A stretch of 64,000 nt of DNA from positions 6,623,861 to 6,687,860 of the forward strand of contig NZ_CP031320.1 of assembly GCF_003355155.1 (NCBI RefSeq). The letters are read 5' to 3'. A model generated the notes under the pieces. That model ran no database searches and had not been told where the DNA came from. It saw only the letters and a program-made list of their open reading frames with translations. Origin of the DNA: Streptomyces armeniacus. GTDB taxonomy: Bacteria > Actinomycetota > Actinomycetes > Streptomycetales > Streptomycetaceae. The translations under genes were made by a program, and so were the position numbers. Shown piece by piece: positions 43,701 to 51,187 of the stretch. Every line of letters starts with the position of its first letter. Within the stretch, counting starts at the first letter, position 1.

Positions 43701-44412
43701 GTACGCCCGCCCCGGTCACCCGGGTCAGGGTCAGGGCCAGGGCCCGCAGGACACCGGCGAGTACGCCCAGCCGGGCCTGCCCGCCGGGAGCGGTCAGAAC
43801 GCCCAGGGAACCGGCGAGTTCCCGCTGCCCCAAGCCCCCCGGAACGACCCGGACTTCGGCATACCCGCGGGCCCGCCGGCCTCGGCCGACACGCCCACCC
43901 CCATATTCGAGTCGATGGAATCGAACTGGTTCCGCGGCACCCGCTCGTCGCAGCCGGCACAGCAGCAGGACCAGGGCGGCGACGACTCGCAGCAGCCGCA
44001 GGCGCCCACACCGCGTCCCGGCTCGGCCTCCGCCACGCCTCCGATGCCGCAGCGCCAGTCCGCGCGCGGCAGCGCCGAGGACGGCGGCGGCTCCGGCACC
44101 GGAGGCACCCGCGAACCGGCGGGGGCCAACTGGGGAGCAGCTCCGAACGACGAACGCTGGCGCCAGGCGGAGCAGCTCCGCCAGCCCGCCGCCGGAGGTG
44201 TCACCACGTCGGGTCTGCCGCGCCGTGTGCCCCGCGCCAACCTGGTGGCGGGCACCGCGCAGCAGCAGTCGACGGCCCAGTCCGGTCCACAGGTCTCGCG
44301 TGCGCCCGATGATGTGCGCGGGCGGCTGACCAATCTCCGTCGTGGCATCCGGCAGGGCCGACAGGCCACTGACGGCCATGGCATTGGCCCCACCTACCAG
44401 CAGGAGCGTTAG
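40702..44412 (+). CDS. cvnA: Conservon sensor kinase-like protein CvnA (NIT/HAMP/HATPase)
   Basis: 1236 residues. A Gly/Ala-rich cytoplasmic N-terminus of about 90 residues is followed by a membrane segment (LVSLLTLPVVAATALGG), an extracellular NIT-type sensor domain (about 120-410), a second membrane helix (IINGAIIFLVLGISLVGAFVVA), HAMP and the helical region VNAMFTNLSRRSQGLIQRQLSLI. The ATPase domain follows with N-box DLVHLLAELLENATSF and G-box HDTGIGLSPEDL. Residues about 735-1230 are a disordered Pro/Gly/Gln-rich tail with repeats of GDTGEF/Y. CvnA proteins are membrane sensors that work with CvnB, C and D in a G-protein-like complex. The first gene of the conservon. Confidence 0.92.
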   Translation: MTRYRPTVPSGGTPGPEVATLVQGRFKRDGSTVGDPELRGSTDRASSPQRAQGSGTTAAAADSGGAAGAPQGEGDGKGAGKAKGSTGPGSRLALRNWRISTRLVSLLTLPVVAATALGGLRINDSLDDVKQLDNMKLLTEMTEHATELAAALQEERDKSAGPLVSTGNEKDDSVVASREDTDRARQAFNEATGDINADDEVMSGVQTTVVDITRQLNNIKDIREDAYDTPEYTSQTVDRYSRLIESLLGLSLDMAQATSNSEMIQSTRALSAFSSAKEFASVQRAIISAGLARKDGPELSQTDRLYASTAMASEDAKLTTFGQINGEGAAELLKPLEGGIVNITAADTYRDRVLKSADGIKREQRSYMDWYDQDKSKIEEMGKIEATLLSEMEQQARKLRSEAQRDAIINGAIIFLVLGISLVGAFVVARSMVRSLRRLQDTAQEVARQRLPELVRQMSEAEPQDVDTSVESVGVHSRDEIGKVASAFDDVHREAVRLAGEQALLRGNVNAMFTNLSRRSQGLIQRQLSLISELESREADPDQLSSLFKLDHLATRMRRNGENLLVLAGEEPGRRWTRPVPLVDVLRAAASEVEQYERIELSSVPTTEVAGRVVNDLVHLLAELLENATSFSSPQTKVKVTGHALPDGRVLVEIHDTGIGLSPEDLSAINERLANPPTVDVSVSRRMGLFVVGRLSLRHGIRIQLRPSDSGGTTALVMLPVDVAQGGAQGAKGKPGAAPGGPGAPGGAGAPKGTGLAAALQREPRGGVGQTTRLGAVPPRGQVGGASSRPALPGSGGDGGDEPQQAPGTGLPVRPRGGTPVGADSGATPTDFFGNGAPAPQRPLGSPPGPPAGGNGAPSPQRPTALPVRGGPAGELPPRPQGGPGDTGEFPMPQRPQGGPGDTGEYPVPQQPQSGGPGDTGEFPQPPFPQAPFPQQPAQAPQQSGGPGDTAQFDRPDFNGPPPAGVPGGQSGTGTGEQRPSWASADEAPRGHDDTETGGEYARPGHPGQGQGQGPQDTGEYAQPGLPAGSGQNAQGTGEFPLPQAPRNDPDFGIPAGPPASADTPTPIFESMESNWFRGTRSSQPAQQQDQGGDDSQQPQAPTPRPGSASATPPMPQRQSARGSAEDGGGSGTGGTREPAGANWGAAPNDERWRQAEQLRQPAAGGVTTSGLPRRVPRANLVAGTAQQQSTAQSGPQVSRAPDDVRGRLTNLRRGIRQGRQATDGHGIGPTYQQER

Positions 44413-44835
44413 TTGAGTCCGATGAGCCAGGCGGCGCAGAACCTGAACTGGTTGATCACCAACTTCGTGGACAACACCCCGGGTGTGTCGCACACGGTGG
44501 TGGTCTCCGCCGACGGGCTGCTCCTTGCGTTGTCCGAGGGCTTCCCGCGCGACCGGGCCGACCAGCTGGCGGCTGTCGCGTCGGGTCTGACCTCGCTCAC
44601 CGCGGGCGCGTCCCGGATCTTCGAGGGCGGCCTCGTGAACCAGACGGTGGTGGAGATGGAGCGGGGGTTCCTCTTCATCATGTCCATCTCGGACGGTTCG
44701 TCGCTGGCGGTGCTCGCGCATCCGGAGGCCGATATCGGTCTTGTCGGGTACGAGATGGCGCTGCTCGTCGACCGTGCGGGCACCGTCCTCACCCCCGATG
44801 TCCGTGCCGAGCTCCAAGGAAGCATCCTCAACTGA
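44413..44835 (+). CDS. cvnB: CvnB, roadblock/LC7-domain protein
   Basis: 140 residues. TTG 44413 is preferred because aggag lies 6 nt upstream and it directly follows the cvnA stop; ATG 44422 is the alternative. Roadblock/LC7 features are LNWLITNFVDNTPGVSHTVV, SADGLLLALSEG, and FLFIMSISDGSSLAVLA. It probably acts as a GTPase-regulating subunit (MglB-like) for CvnD. Second gene of the conservon. Confidence 0.9.
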   Translation: MSPMSQAAQNLNWLITNFVDNTPGVSHTVVVSADGLLLALSEGFPRDRADQLAAVASGLTSLTAGASRIFEGGLVNQTVVEMERGFLFIMSISDGSSLAVLAHPEADIGLVGYEMALLVDRAGTVLTPDVRAELQGSILN

Positions 44836-44899
44836 CTGACAGCTCCCCCCACATGAGCACCACAGTCCGCTTAGACCTCATGCCTCGCCCGGAGGAGCC

Positions 44900-45313
44900 A
44901 TGACCCCGCCGCCCGCCTCGCCCGGCCCGTACGGTGCCTCGAACTATCAAGCGTCGTACGGGGGTGAAGGCGACCAACCGCTGGTGCGGCCGTACGCCAT
45001 GACCGGTGGCCGGACCCGGCCGCGCTACCAGCTGGCCATCGAGGCCCTGGTGAGCACCAGCGCCGATCCGATGCATCTGCAGGGTCTGCTCCCCGAGCAC
45101 CAGCGGATATGCCACCTGTGCCGGGAGGTCAAGTCGGTCGCGGAGGTCTCGGCACTGCTGGCCATTCCGCTGGGCGTGGCCAGGATCCTCGTCGCCGACC
45201 TGGCCGAGGCCGGCATGGTGGCCATTCACCAGCCTGGCGGCGGCTCCGAACCGGGCGGCGCCCCCGATGTGACCTTGCTGGAAAGGGTGCTCAGTGGACT
45301 TCGCAAGCTCTAG
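44900..45313 (+). CDS. cvnC: CvnC, DUF742 protein
   Basis: 137 residues. ATG 44900 is immediately preceded by ggaggagcc. DUF742 signature: VRPYAMTGGRTRP, LAIEALVSTS, LLPEHQRICHLCREVKSVAEVSA, and LGVARILVADLAEAGMV, resembling a winged helix. It overlaps the cvnD start by 20 bp. Confidence 0.9.
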   Translation: MTPPPASPGPYGASNYQASYGGEGDQPLVRPYAMTGGRTRPRYQLAIEALVSTSADPMHLQGLLPEHQRICHLCREVKSVAEVSALLAIPLGVARILVADLAEAGMVAIHQPGGGSEPGGAPDVTLLERVLSGLRKL

Positions 45314-45504
45314 CCCTCAGATGGGGCAGACGAGTCAGATGGGGTACGGGGCGCCGACGCCGCGTGCCGCCACCTCGGCCAAGATCGTGGTGGCTGGTGG
45401 GTTCGGCGTGGGTAAGACGACCTTCGTCGGCGCGGTTTCGGAGATCAATCCGCTGCGTACCGAGGCTGTGATGACGTCGGCTTCGGCGGGGATCGATGAC
45501 CTCG
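45294..45504 (+). pseudogene. cvnD: CvnD GTPase, truncated after the G1 region
   Basis: GTG 45294 starts normally (MDFASSS, TSAKIVVAGGFGVGKTTFVGAVSEI, LRTEAVMTSASAGIDDL) with an intact P-loop. After GIDDL the sequence switches abruptly to transposase-tail sequence in another frame. The remaining roughly 130 residues with the G3 and N-K-x-D-type motifs of the small GTPase are missing. The fused frame runs to 45653 with meaningless sequence. The conservon therefore lacks its G-protein. Confidence 0.85.
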
Positions 45505-45630
45505 AACACCGAGCGAACCGCAGCCCTGGCAAACTTCCTCCACACCTACAACCACCACCGCTGCCACACCGCACTCGACGGACACCCGCCCATCACCCGC
45601 GTCAACAACCCTGCGGGTCAATACACCTAG
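45505..45630 (+). mobile_element. IS481-family transposase C-terminal fragment
   Basis: Frame 45505-45630 reads NTERTAALANFLHTYNHHR, then CHTALDGHPPITRV, ending QYT and a stop. The YNHHRCHTALxGxPPxxR signature is the conserved end of IS481/IS3-like DDE transposases. Nothing of the 5' part of the element is present. The junction with cvnD lies at about 45500-45505, indicating insertion followed by deletion of the intervening DNA. Confidence 0.8.
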
Positions 45631-45638
45631 GCCGTGTT

Positions 45639-46550
45639 TTAGGTAGCGGGTGAGTCTTGGAGGGAGAGTTCTAGGGCCAGTTCCATACAGCGCAGGCGGG
45701 CTGGGGAGAAGTCGTAGGGCATCTTGCCGGTGGCTTCGAACACGCTCATGGAGTCAGCCTCCCGCCTGCCAGAGTTGAGGTCGGCCTCGCCGTCGCCGTC
45801 ATCGGTGGTGGCAGGGTGCAAAGCGTCCCAGGCGTCGAAGAGGTCATCGTCGTCCTTATCCAGGCCGGACTCCTCGATGACGGCGTGCAGGGCGCTTTCG
45901 AAGGCGTGCCGCTCGACGGCCACTTGAGCCACTCGTGGATCATCGACGGCGACACTGTCATCAAGTGCCTCCTCGGCGTCATCGATGCGGTCGGAATCCT
46001 CCCGCAGCGTGGGATGCGTGGCCAGGACCACGAAGCGGGTGGCCTGGACGGCCGCGCCGAGCGGGCCGAAGATCCGCTCAGTGACCAGCAGACTGTCCAG
46101 GTCCGCCTGACGCAGAGAGCCCTCGGGCAGGTTCTTGAGGCGTTCGGTGACGAGGTCGGAGAGCAGGCCCATCCGGCTCCCTTCGGTGCGCATCCGCTGC
46201 ACGGCGGTCCGCTGCCGCCGCAATTCCGCCTCCTGCTCGGCGAGGGTTTCCTCCAACCGCTCCAGGATGCCCGCGATACTGTCTCCGCTGTCCGCACCGG
46301 CGGAAGCCGTGCCGGTGGTGAAGGCGTCACGGATGTCGTCCAGGGCGATCCCGGCGTCGGCCATCTTGCGGATCCACAGCAGGCGGATCATGTCCTCGTA
46401 CCCGTAGCGGCGGCGGTCATCGCCGCCCCGCTCAGGCTCGGGGAGCAGGCCGATCTGGTGGTAATGGCGAATCGCCCGTGGCGTGCTGCCTGCGAAGGCC
46501 GCCGCGTCACCGATCTTGACCTGGCGGGGTGGCATGAAGGACGTACGCAT
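45639..46550 (-). CDS. MerR-family transcriptional regulator
   Basis: 303 residues from ATG 46550 (aaagg upstream). The N-terminal winged helix-turn-helix reads VKIGDAAAFAGSTPRAIRHYHQIGLLPEPERGG. A Zn/ligand-independent helical region follows (IRLLWIRKMADAGIALDDI, then the coiled coil ILERLEETLAEQEAELRRQ), and a roughly 170-residue C-terminal domain, rich in Asp/Glu, that I do not recognise. There is no Cys cluster for metals. The product is likely a repressor/activator of unknown stimulus. The gene begins next to the IS tail and is divergent from the methyltransferase. Confidence 0.82.
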   Translation of the reverse strand: MRTSFMPPRQVKIGDAAAFAGSTPRAIRHYHQIGLLPEPERGGDDRRRYGYEDMIRLLWIRKMADAGIALDDIRDAFTTGTASAGADSGDSIAGILERLEETLAEQEAELRRQRTAVQRMRTEGSRMGLLSDLVTERLKNLPEGSLRQADLDSLLVTERIFGPLGAAVQATRFVVLATHPTLREDSDRIDDAEEALDDSVAVDDPRVAQVAVERHAFESALHAVIEESGLDKDDDDLFDAWDALHPATTDDGDGEADLNSGRREADSMSVFEATGKMPYDFSPARLRCMELALELSLQDSPAT

Positions 46551-46898
46551 GAGCAGGGACCTTTCCTCAAGGGATCGGGACGTAAGTCCACCGGACCACA
46601 TGCCGCTACGGAAGGTGCAACCCCAAACACTCGGCCCGTGTGTGTGCGCCCACGCACCGCTCGTCGTCTGCCGTCTGCCGTCTGCCGTCTGTCGCCTGTT
46701 GTTCGGTCGCGTGCCGTGTGCCGTGTGCCGCGTCTCGTGTCGTATGGTCACGCGTGCGTGTCGTACGGCCACGCGTACGCACGCCCGCTGTACGGTCACC
46801 CGCGCGTGTTCGGCCACGCGCGTGTACGAGCGCGACCGCCGTTCGGGCCTTGCCCCGCGCCGTACGTCCCGCCCGTTCTGCGCGGCATGATGTGGGGG
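46551..46898. repeat. Intergenic region with simple repeats
   Basis: The gap between the MerR gene and the methyltransferase has four tandem 7-bp ctgccgt-type units at about 46667-46694, then gtgccgt pairs and many cgtacg/cacgcg palindromes to 46880. No gene supported. Divergent promoters are expected near 46560-46620. Confidence 0.5.
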
Positions 46899-47765
46899 AT
46901 GCACATTACTCCCGGCGGCTCTCCGCGCCCTGCTCGTACTGCCCTTGACCTGTTGCGCTGTCCTTTGTGTGGGGCGCGTCTTGCTCGGTCCGGCAGCGCG
47001 TTCGTGTGTCCGGTGGGGCACTCGTTCGACATCGCCCGGCAGGGTTATGTGGGTTTGCTGGGCGGGGGTGTGCGGGCGGCGAGTGCGGATACGGCCGTGA
47101 TGGTGGGGGCGCGTGAGGCGTTTCTGCGTGGGGGTCATTACGCGCCGCTTGCCGGTGCGCTTGCCGGGTGGGCTGTCTCGTTGTGCCGGCCTGGCGCGGC
47201 TGTTCTGGATGCGGGTGTGGGCACCGGTTACTATCTGGCCGCTGTGCTCGAGGCCCTGCCCGGGGCCGTGGGTCTGGGTCTGGACGTCTCCAAGTACGCG
47301 GTGCGCCGTGCCGCGCGGGTGCATCCCCGGGCCGCTGCCGCGACCTGGGATGTGTGGGAGGCGTTGCCGGTCGGTACGGACTCGGTGGATCTGCTGGTGA
47401 ATGTTTTTGCGCCGCGTAACGGGCGGGAGTTCCGTCGTGTTCTGCGGCCCGGTGGCGTGTTGCTGGTGGTGACGCCGACGTCCCGGCACATGGCCGAGCT
47501 GCGCGATGCGTTCGGCATGCTGGCGGTCGACGGGGCCAAGGAGGAACGGCTCGGCCGCACTCTGTCGGCGTTCTTCCGGCACGTGGAGACTCGGCTGCGG
47601 GAGTACGCCGTGACGTTGACGCCTGGTGAGGTGGCGGATCTGGTGTCGATGGGGCCGACGCATCATCATCTGCGGGAGGGGGAGGCGGCGGGCCGTGCCG
47701 CGGGACTCGACGGGCCGGTGCGGGTGACCGCCTCATTCCGCTTGTCCGTTTACCGGCCGTTGTGA
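46899..47765 (+). CDS. 23S rRNA (guanine-N1)-methyltransferase, RlmA/TlrB type
   Basis: 288 residues from ATG 46899 (46887 and 46890 are in-frame alternatives). The N-terminal zinc knuckle is LRCPLCGARL with FVCPVGHSFDIARQGYVGLL. The SAM-binding Rossmann domain has VLDAGVGTGYYL and GLGLDVSKYAVRRA, and the catalytic-side motif is LLVNVFAPR. The family methylates helix 35 of 23S rRNA (G745 or G748). TlrB-like members give tylosin-type macrolide resistance, while RlmA-I members are housekeeping, and I cannot decide between them. No macrolide biosynthesis genes are in the window. Confidence 0.85.
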   Translation: MHITPGGSPRPARTALDLLRCPLCGARLARSGSAFVCPVGHSFDIARQGYVGLLGGGVRAASADTAVMVGAREAFLRGGHYAPLAGALAGWAVSLCRPGAAVLDAGVGTGYYLAAVLEALPGAVGLGLDVSKYAVRRAARVHPRAAAATWDVWEALPVGTDSVDLLVNVFAPRNGREFRRVLRPGGVLLVVTPTSRHMAELRDAFGMLAVDGAKEERLGRTLSAFFRHVETRLREYAVTLTPGEVADLVSMGPTHHHLREGEAAGRAAGLDGPVRVTASFRLSVYRPL

Positions 47766-47875
47766 GGCAACCACAACCATTTGCCGGTCTCGTGTGTCTT
47801 ATCTGGCAGCCGAACGCTCGGGCCCGGGCTTTTTTCGGAGGACATCACACACAGACAGCAGGGGGGGAACCATTC

Positions 47876-48400
47876 ATGCGTTCACGTAAGTTCGCGGTGG
47901 CGGCGGCCGCGTGTGCCTTCGTCCTGGTCCCGGCCGCGACGGCGTCGGCCGGCAGCGGTCCCGTTCCTGATTCCTCCAAGCGCGCCCCGGCGAAATCGAC
48001 GGCGCCGTCGGCCCAGGGCAACCCGCGAAGCCTGAAGGCCGAGGCTGTCGGGGTCTGTCCGGATGCGTATCAGATCGGCACCACCGGTTACGTCAAGCGC
48101 GGGAGCGAGACGATCGCCTCGGTGAAGCAGTTCTATTCGCCCACGTGCCAGGAGAACTACGGCTACCTGTGGGTGTGGCAGGGCTTCCGTGACAAGCACG
48201 GCGACTACGACGTCAACTCCGCGGTCTACAGCTACTCGCAGGACGAGGTTCTCGGTGCCCGGGCCTGGACGGACAGCAACGGCCAGGAGTACTGGTCGTA
48301 TCCCACCGACACGGTCAGGGACTGCACCGCCGCCGTGGGCGCGGTCCGTCCGGCGGGGTCGCCGCTGGCGTATCAGGCGGCGAGTTCGAAGCGTTGCTGA
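47876..48400 (+). CDS. Secreted protein with paired cysteines
   Basis: 174 residues from ATG 47876 (ggggggaa upstream). Sec signal MRSRKFAVAAAACAFVLVPAATASAG with cleavage after ASA. A Ser/Ala/Pro linker precedes a roughly 110-residue domain with four Cys (VGVCPDAY, SPTCQEN, VRDCTAA, SKRC), probably two disulfides, and many aromatics (YGYLWVWQGFRDKHGDY). It resembles small secreted actinobacterial proteins of unknown function. Monocistronic. Confidence 0.7.
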   Translation: MRSRKFAVAAAACAFVLVPAATASAGSGPVPDSSKRAPAKSTAPSAQGNPRSLKAEAVGVCPDAYQIGTTGYVKRGSETIASVKQFYSPTCQENYGYLWVWQGFRDKHGDYDVNSAVYSYSQDEVLGARAWTDSNGQEYWSYPTDTVRDCTAAVGAVRPAGSPLAYQAASSKRC

Positions 48401-48473
48401 TCGCGTACGCGTAGCGCGGGCGGGTGTCTGCCGCGCGCGTGCCGCGGACGGCTGGTACGGCGTGTGCGGCACG

Positions 48474-48900
48474 CACGGGGCGGCCTGCTGGGCGCGTGCC
48501 CGGTGAGCGCGCCCCGCTGTGCACCGTCGTGTGCGGCAGGCACGGGGCGGCCTGCTGGGCGCGTGCCCGGTGAGCGCGCCCCGCTGTGCACCGTCGTGTG
48601 CGGCAGGCACGGGGCGGCCTGCTGGGCGCGTGCCCGGTGAGCGTGTCCCGCCGTGCCCCGCCGTGTACCACCGTTCCCGGTTGTACGCGTGCCCGGTGAG
48701 CGTGTCCCGCCGTGCCCCGCCGTGTACCACCGTTCCCGGTTGTACGCGTGCCCGGTGAGCGTGTCCCGCCGTGCCCCGCCGTGTACCACCGTTCCCGGTT
48801 GTACGCGTGCCGGTGAGCGTGCCCCGCCGTGTATCACCGTTCCCGGTTGTACGTGTGCCGGTGAGTGTGTACCGCCGTGTACCACCACCGCTGTGTATTG
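48474..48900. repeat. Minisatellite: 67-bp and 59-bp tandem repeats
   Basis: A 67-bp unit starting cacggggcgg occurs at 48474, 48541 and (partial) 48608. A 59-bp unit starting gcgtgcccgg occurs at 48628, 48687, 48746 and in shortened, diverged form from 48805. The copies are nearly identical within each group. The gap 48401-49007 contains no supported gene; the frames through the repeats are artefacts. Confidence 0.9.
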
Positions 48901-49007
48901 CCGTGTGCCGTCGTGTTCTGGTTGTTCTGTGGGTGGTCGGGGTGCGGTGGTGTGTCTGTCGTGTGTCGGCTGCGCGGGTAGCCTCCTGGCGTACGGGAGG
49001 AGGGCGC

Positions 49008-49646
49008 GTGGTCCAGGAACAGGCCGGCCGGGTGCTGGCGGTGAATCTGCGGGCGTTGCGGGAGAGGGCCGGTATCACGCTGTCGGAGTTGGCGCGGCGG
49101 TCGGGTATCGCGAAGGGCACGCTGTCCCAGCTCGAGTCGGGGTCGGGGAATCCGACGATCGAGACGGTGTTCAGTTTGTCGAACGCGCTGGGTGTTCCGG
49201 TGTCGTCTCTGTTGACCGAACAGGCCGTGCCCGATGTGGTGTTGGTGCGCTCCGGTGGTCTGGAGGTGCTCAGCAGCAATGCGGTGGATCTGCGGATGCT
49301 GCGGCGGCTGGATGTGACCGGCCGGGTGCTGGAGCTGTACGACCAGCGGGTCCGTCCGGGGGAGAGGCAGTATTCCGGCGGGCATCCGGGGCGGGAGCAT
49401 GTGGTGGTGACCTCGGGCCGGTTGAGGGTGGGTCCGCCGGAGTCGCCGTACGAGCTGGGTCCGGGCGATTACGTGTGTTTCGCGGCGCGGGCGCCGCACG
49501 TCTACGAGACGGCGGGCGGGCCGGTGACCTCGGTGCTGATGCTGGAGTATCCGGCCGACGCGGGGCCGCCGGCGCCCGCCGGGACGTGCGCGGCGGCGGC
49601 GGCGGGGGAGTCGGAGGGGAAGACGGGGGACGGGGTGGGGGGTTGA
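49008..49646 (+). CDS. XRE-family regulator with cupin domain
   Basis: 212 residues from GTG 49008 with gggaggagg 5 nt upstream. An HTH_3 domain (residues 5-65: LRALRERAGITLSELARRSG, KGTLSQLESGSGNPTIETVF) is followed by a cupin_2 sensor domain (about 100-185: RPGERQYSGGHPGREHVVV, ELGPGDYVCFAARAPHVYE). This architecture regulates amino-acid or polyamine catabolism in many actinobacteria. The adjoining hydroxyproline operon starts just after its stop codon; the operon promoter -35 overlaps the end of this gene. It may sense an operon intermediate. Confidence 0.85.
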   Translation: MVQEQAGRVLAVNLRALRERAGITLSELARRSGIAKGTLSQLESGSGNPTIETVFSLSNALGVPVSSLLTEQAVPDVVLVRSGGLEVLSSNAVDLRMLRRLDVTGRVLELYDQRVRPGERQYSGGHPGREHVVVTSGRLRVGPPESPYELGPGDYVCFAARAPHVYETAGGPVTSVLMLEYPADAGPPAPAGTCAAAAAGESEGKTGDGVGG

Positions 49647-49696
49647 CGGTGTCCGCGGCGGGTCCCTAGCCTCAAAAGCGTTCATTTAAATGAACG
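49643..49696 (+). promoter_or_regulatory. Promoter and 18-bp palindromic operator of the hydroxyproline operon
   Basis: -35 TTGACG (49643-49648), an 18-bp spacer and -10 TAGCCT (49667-49672). The perfect palindrome cgttcatttaaatgaacg (49679-49696) covers the expected start point, a position suited to repression. It is strikingly AT-rich in this genome. Confidence 0.7.
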
Positions 49697-49712
49697 GCTG
49701 GTGGGGTGGTGT

Positions 49713-50903
49713 GTGGGTGTGGCGGCACGCGCGGCGGATGTCGTGGTGGTGGGTGCGGGCGTGGTCGGTGCCGCGTGTGCGGAGGCGCTCAGTGCGGCCG
49801 GGCTGTGTGTGCACGTGCTGGATCGGGGGCCGGTGGCGTGTGGGACGACGGCCGCCGGCGAGGGCAACGTACTGGTCTCCGACAAGGCCCCCGGCCCGGA
49901 ACTGGACTTGGCCCGTGATTCCCGCCGCCGCTGGCCCGGGCTCCTGGCCGCTCTGGGTGAGGAACTCGGCCCGTGTGGAGCGGAAGCGGAGTGGGAGGCC
50001 AAGGGTGGCCTCGTGGTCGCCACCACGCGGGAGGCGGTCGCGCCGCTGGCCGCGTTCGCGGATGCACAGCGCGCCGTGGGCGTACGGGCCGACCCGGTGA
50101 GCTCCGGGCAGGCGCGGGAGTTGGAGCCGTACCTGACCAGGGATCTGACGGCGGCGGTGCACTATCCCGAGGACGCCCAGTTGCAGCCGGTGCTGGCGGC
50201 GACCGCGCTGCTGGCCGCGGTCCGTGCCCGGGGTGGTGAGGTGTGTTCCGGGGTGCCGGTGCGGGGAGTGTTGCGGGATGGGGCGGGCGCGGTACGCGGG
50301 GTGCGTACGGCGCGGGGCGTCATCCCGTGCCCTGTGGTGGTGAACGCGTGCGGTCCGTGGTCGGGCCGCTTCGCCGCGGCGGCGGGCGTACCGCTGGCGG
50401 TGCTGCCGCGGCGGGGCATGGTGCTGGTCACCGGGCCGCTCCCGGCGGGTGTCGTACGGCGGAAGGTATACGACGCGGACTACGTGGGGGCGGTCGCCAG
50501 CGGTGACGCCGACCTGCAGACCTCCACGGTCGTGGAGTCGACGCGGGCGGGGACGGTGCTCATCGGTTCCAGCCGGGAACGTGTCGGGTTCGACGACCGG
50601 CTGCGCACGGAGGTGCTGGGCGTGCTGGCACGGAAGGCGCTGGGGCTGTTCCCGGTGCTGGAGGGTGTGCCGGTGATGCGCGCCTACGGCGGCTTCCGCC
50701 CGTACGCCCCGGACCATCTGCCGGTGATCGGTGAGGACCCGCGGCTGCCCGGTCTGTGGCACGCCACCGGGCACGAGGGGGCGGGGATCGGCCTCGCGGC
50801 GGGCACGGGGCGGCTGCTGGCGGATCTGTGCACGGGCGAACGGCCCGCGGTGGATCCGGAACCGTTCCGGGTCGGCCGGCCCGCACTCATGCAGGAGGCG
50901 TGA
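49713..50903 (+). CDS. FAD-dependent oxidoreductase, DAO family (hydroxyproline dehydrogenase subunit)
   Basis: About 396 residues. GTG 49713 is used; 49701 and 49719 are in-frame alternatives and the spacing from the palindrome favours none strongly. FAD-binding signature DVVVVGAGVVGAACAEAL, substrate-side segments PRRGMVLVTGPLP and VMRAYGGFRPYAPDHLPVIG, and C-terminal FAD motif HATGHEGAGIGLAAGTG. It is the D-amino-acid-oxidase-like subunit of three-component dehydrogenases that oxidise cis-4-hydroxy-D-proline (or similar) to the pyrroline. Its TGA overlaps the next ATG (TGATG). Confidence 0.8.
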   Translation: MGVAARAADVVVVGAGVVGAACAEALSAAGLCVHVLDRGPVACGTTAAGEGNVLVSDKAPGPELDLARDSRRRWPGLLAALGEELGPCGAEAEWEAKGGLVVATTREAVAPLAAFADAQRAVGVRADPVSSGQARELEPYLTRDLTAAVHYPEDAQLQPVLAATALLAAVRARGGEVCSGVPVRGVLRDGAGAVRGVRTARGVIPCPVVVNACGPWSGRFAAAAGVPLAVLPRRGMVLVTGPLPAGVVRRKVYDADYVGAVASGDADLQTSTVVESTRAGTVLIGSSRERVGFDDRLRTEVLGVLARKALGLFPVLEGVPVMRAYGGFRPYAPDHLPVIGEDPRLPGLWHATGHEGAGIGLAAGTGRLLADLCTGERPAVDPEPFRVGRPALMQEA

Positions 50904-51187
50904 TGAACGGAAACGGGAACGGGAGCCTGCTGCGGGTACGCGTGGACGGCGAGGAACGGCACGCCTTTCCGGGCCAGACGGTGGCCGGGCTGCTGCTGGC
51001 GGAGGGCCGCGTGTCGTGGCGTACGACGCGGGGCGAGGGCCGCCCGCGGGGGGTCTTCTGCGGTATCGGGGTGTGTTTCGACTGCCTGGTGGTGGTCAAC
51101 GGCGTGCCCGATGTCCGCGCCTGCCGGCGGCTGCTGGCCGAGGGGGACGAGGTACGAACGCAGCACGGCGCGGAGCTGCCCTCATGA
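50903..51187 (+). CDS. (2Fe-2S)-binding small subunit of the dehydrogenase
   Basis: 94 residues. A Fer2_4-type ferredoxin fold: VRVDGEERHAFPGQTVAGLLLA and the cluster ligands in GVFCGIGVCFDCLV plus ACRR. It corresponds to the small HcnA-like subunit of heteromeric amine/hydroxyproline dehydrogenases, shuttling electrons between the two flavin subunits. It overlaps both neighbours (TGATG, ATGA). Confidence 0.85.
   Translation: MNGNGNGSLLRVRVDGEERHAFPGQTVAGLLLAEGRVSWRTTRGEGRPRGVFCGIGVCFDCLVVVNGVPDVRACRRLLAEGDEVRTQHGAELPS

Noticed and set aside
40969..44817. 1282-codon antisense frame across cvnA
   Set aside because: Exact antisense of cvnA codons, composed of Arg/Gly/Val/Leu with no motif; typical high-GC artefact.
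47832..47848. Terminator gctcgggcccgggctttttt before the secreted-protein gene
   Set aside because: The palindrome would leave no loop, so a stable hairpin is doubtful.
48474..48900. CRISPR-like array
   Set aside because: The units are contiguous 67- and 59-bp tandem repeats with no unique spacers, and there are no cas genes; this is a minisatellite.
48771..49007. N-terminal extension of the XRE-cupin protein
   Set aside because: The frame runs through the minisatellite; GTG 49008 has a strong ribosome site directly before the helix-turn-helix domain.
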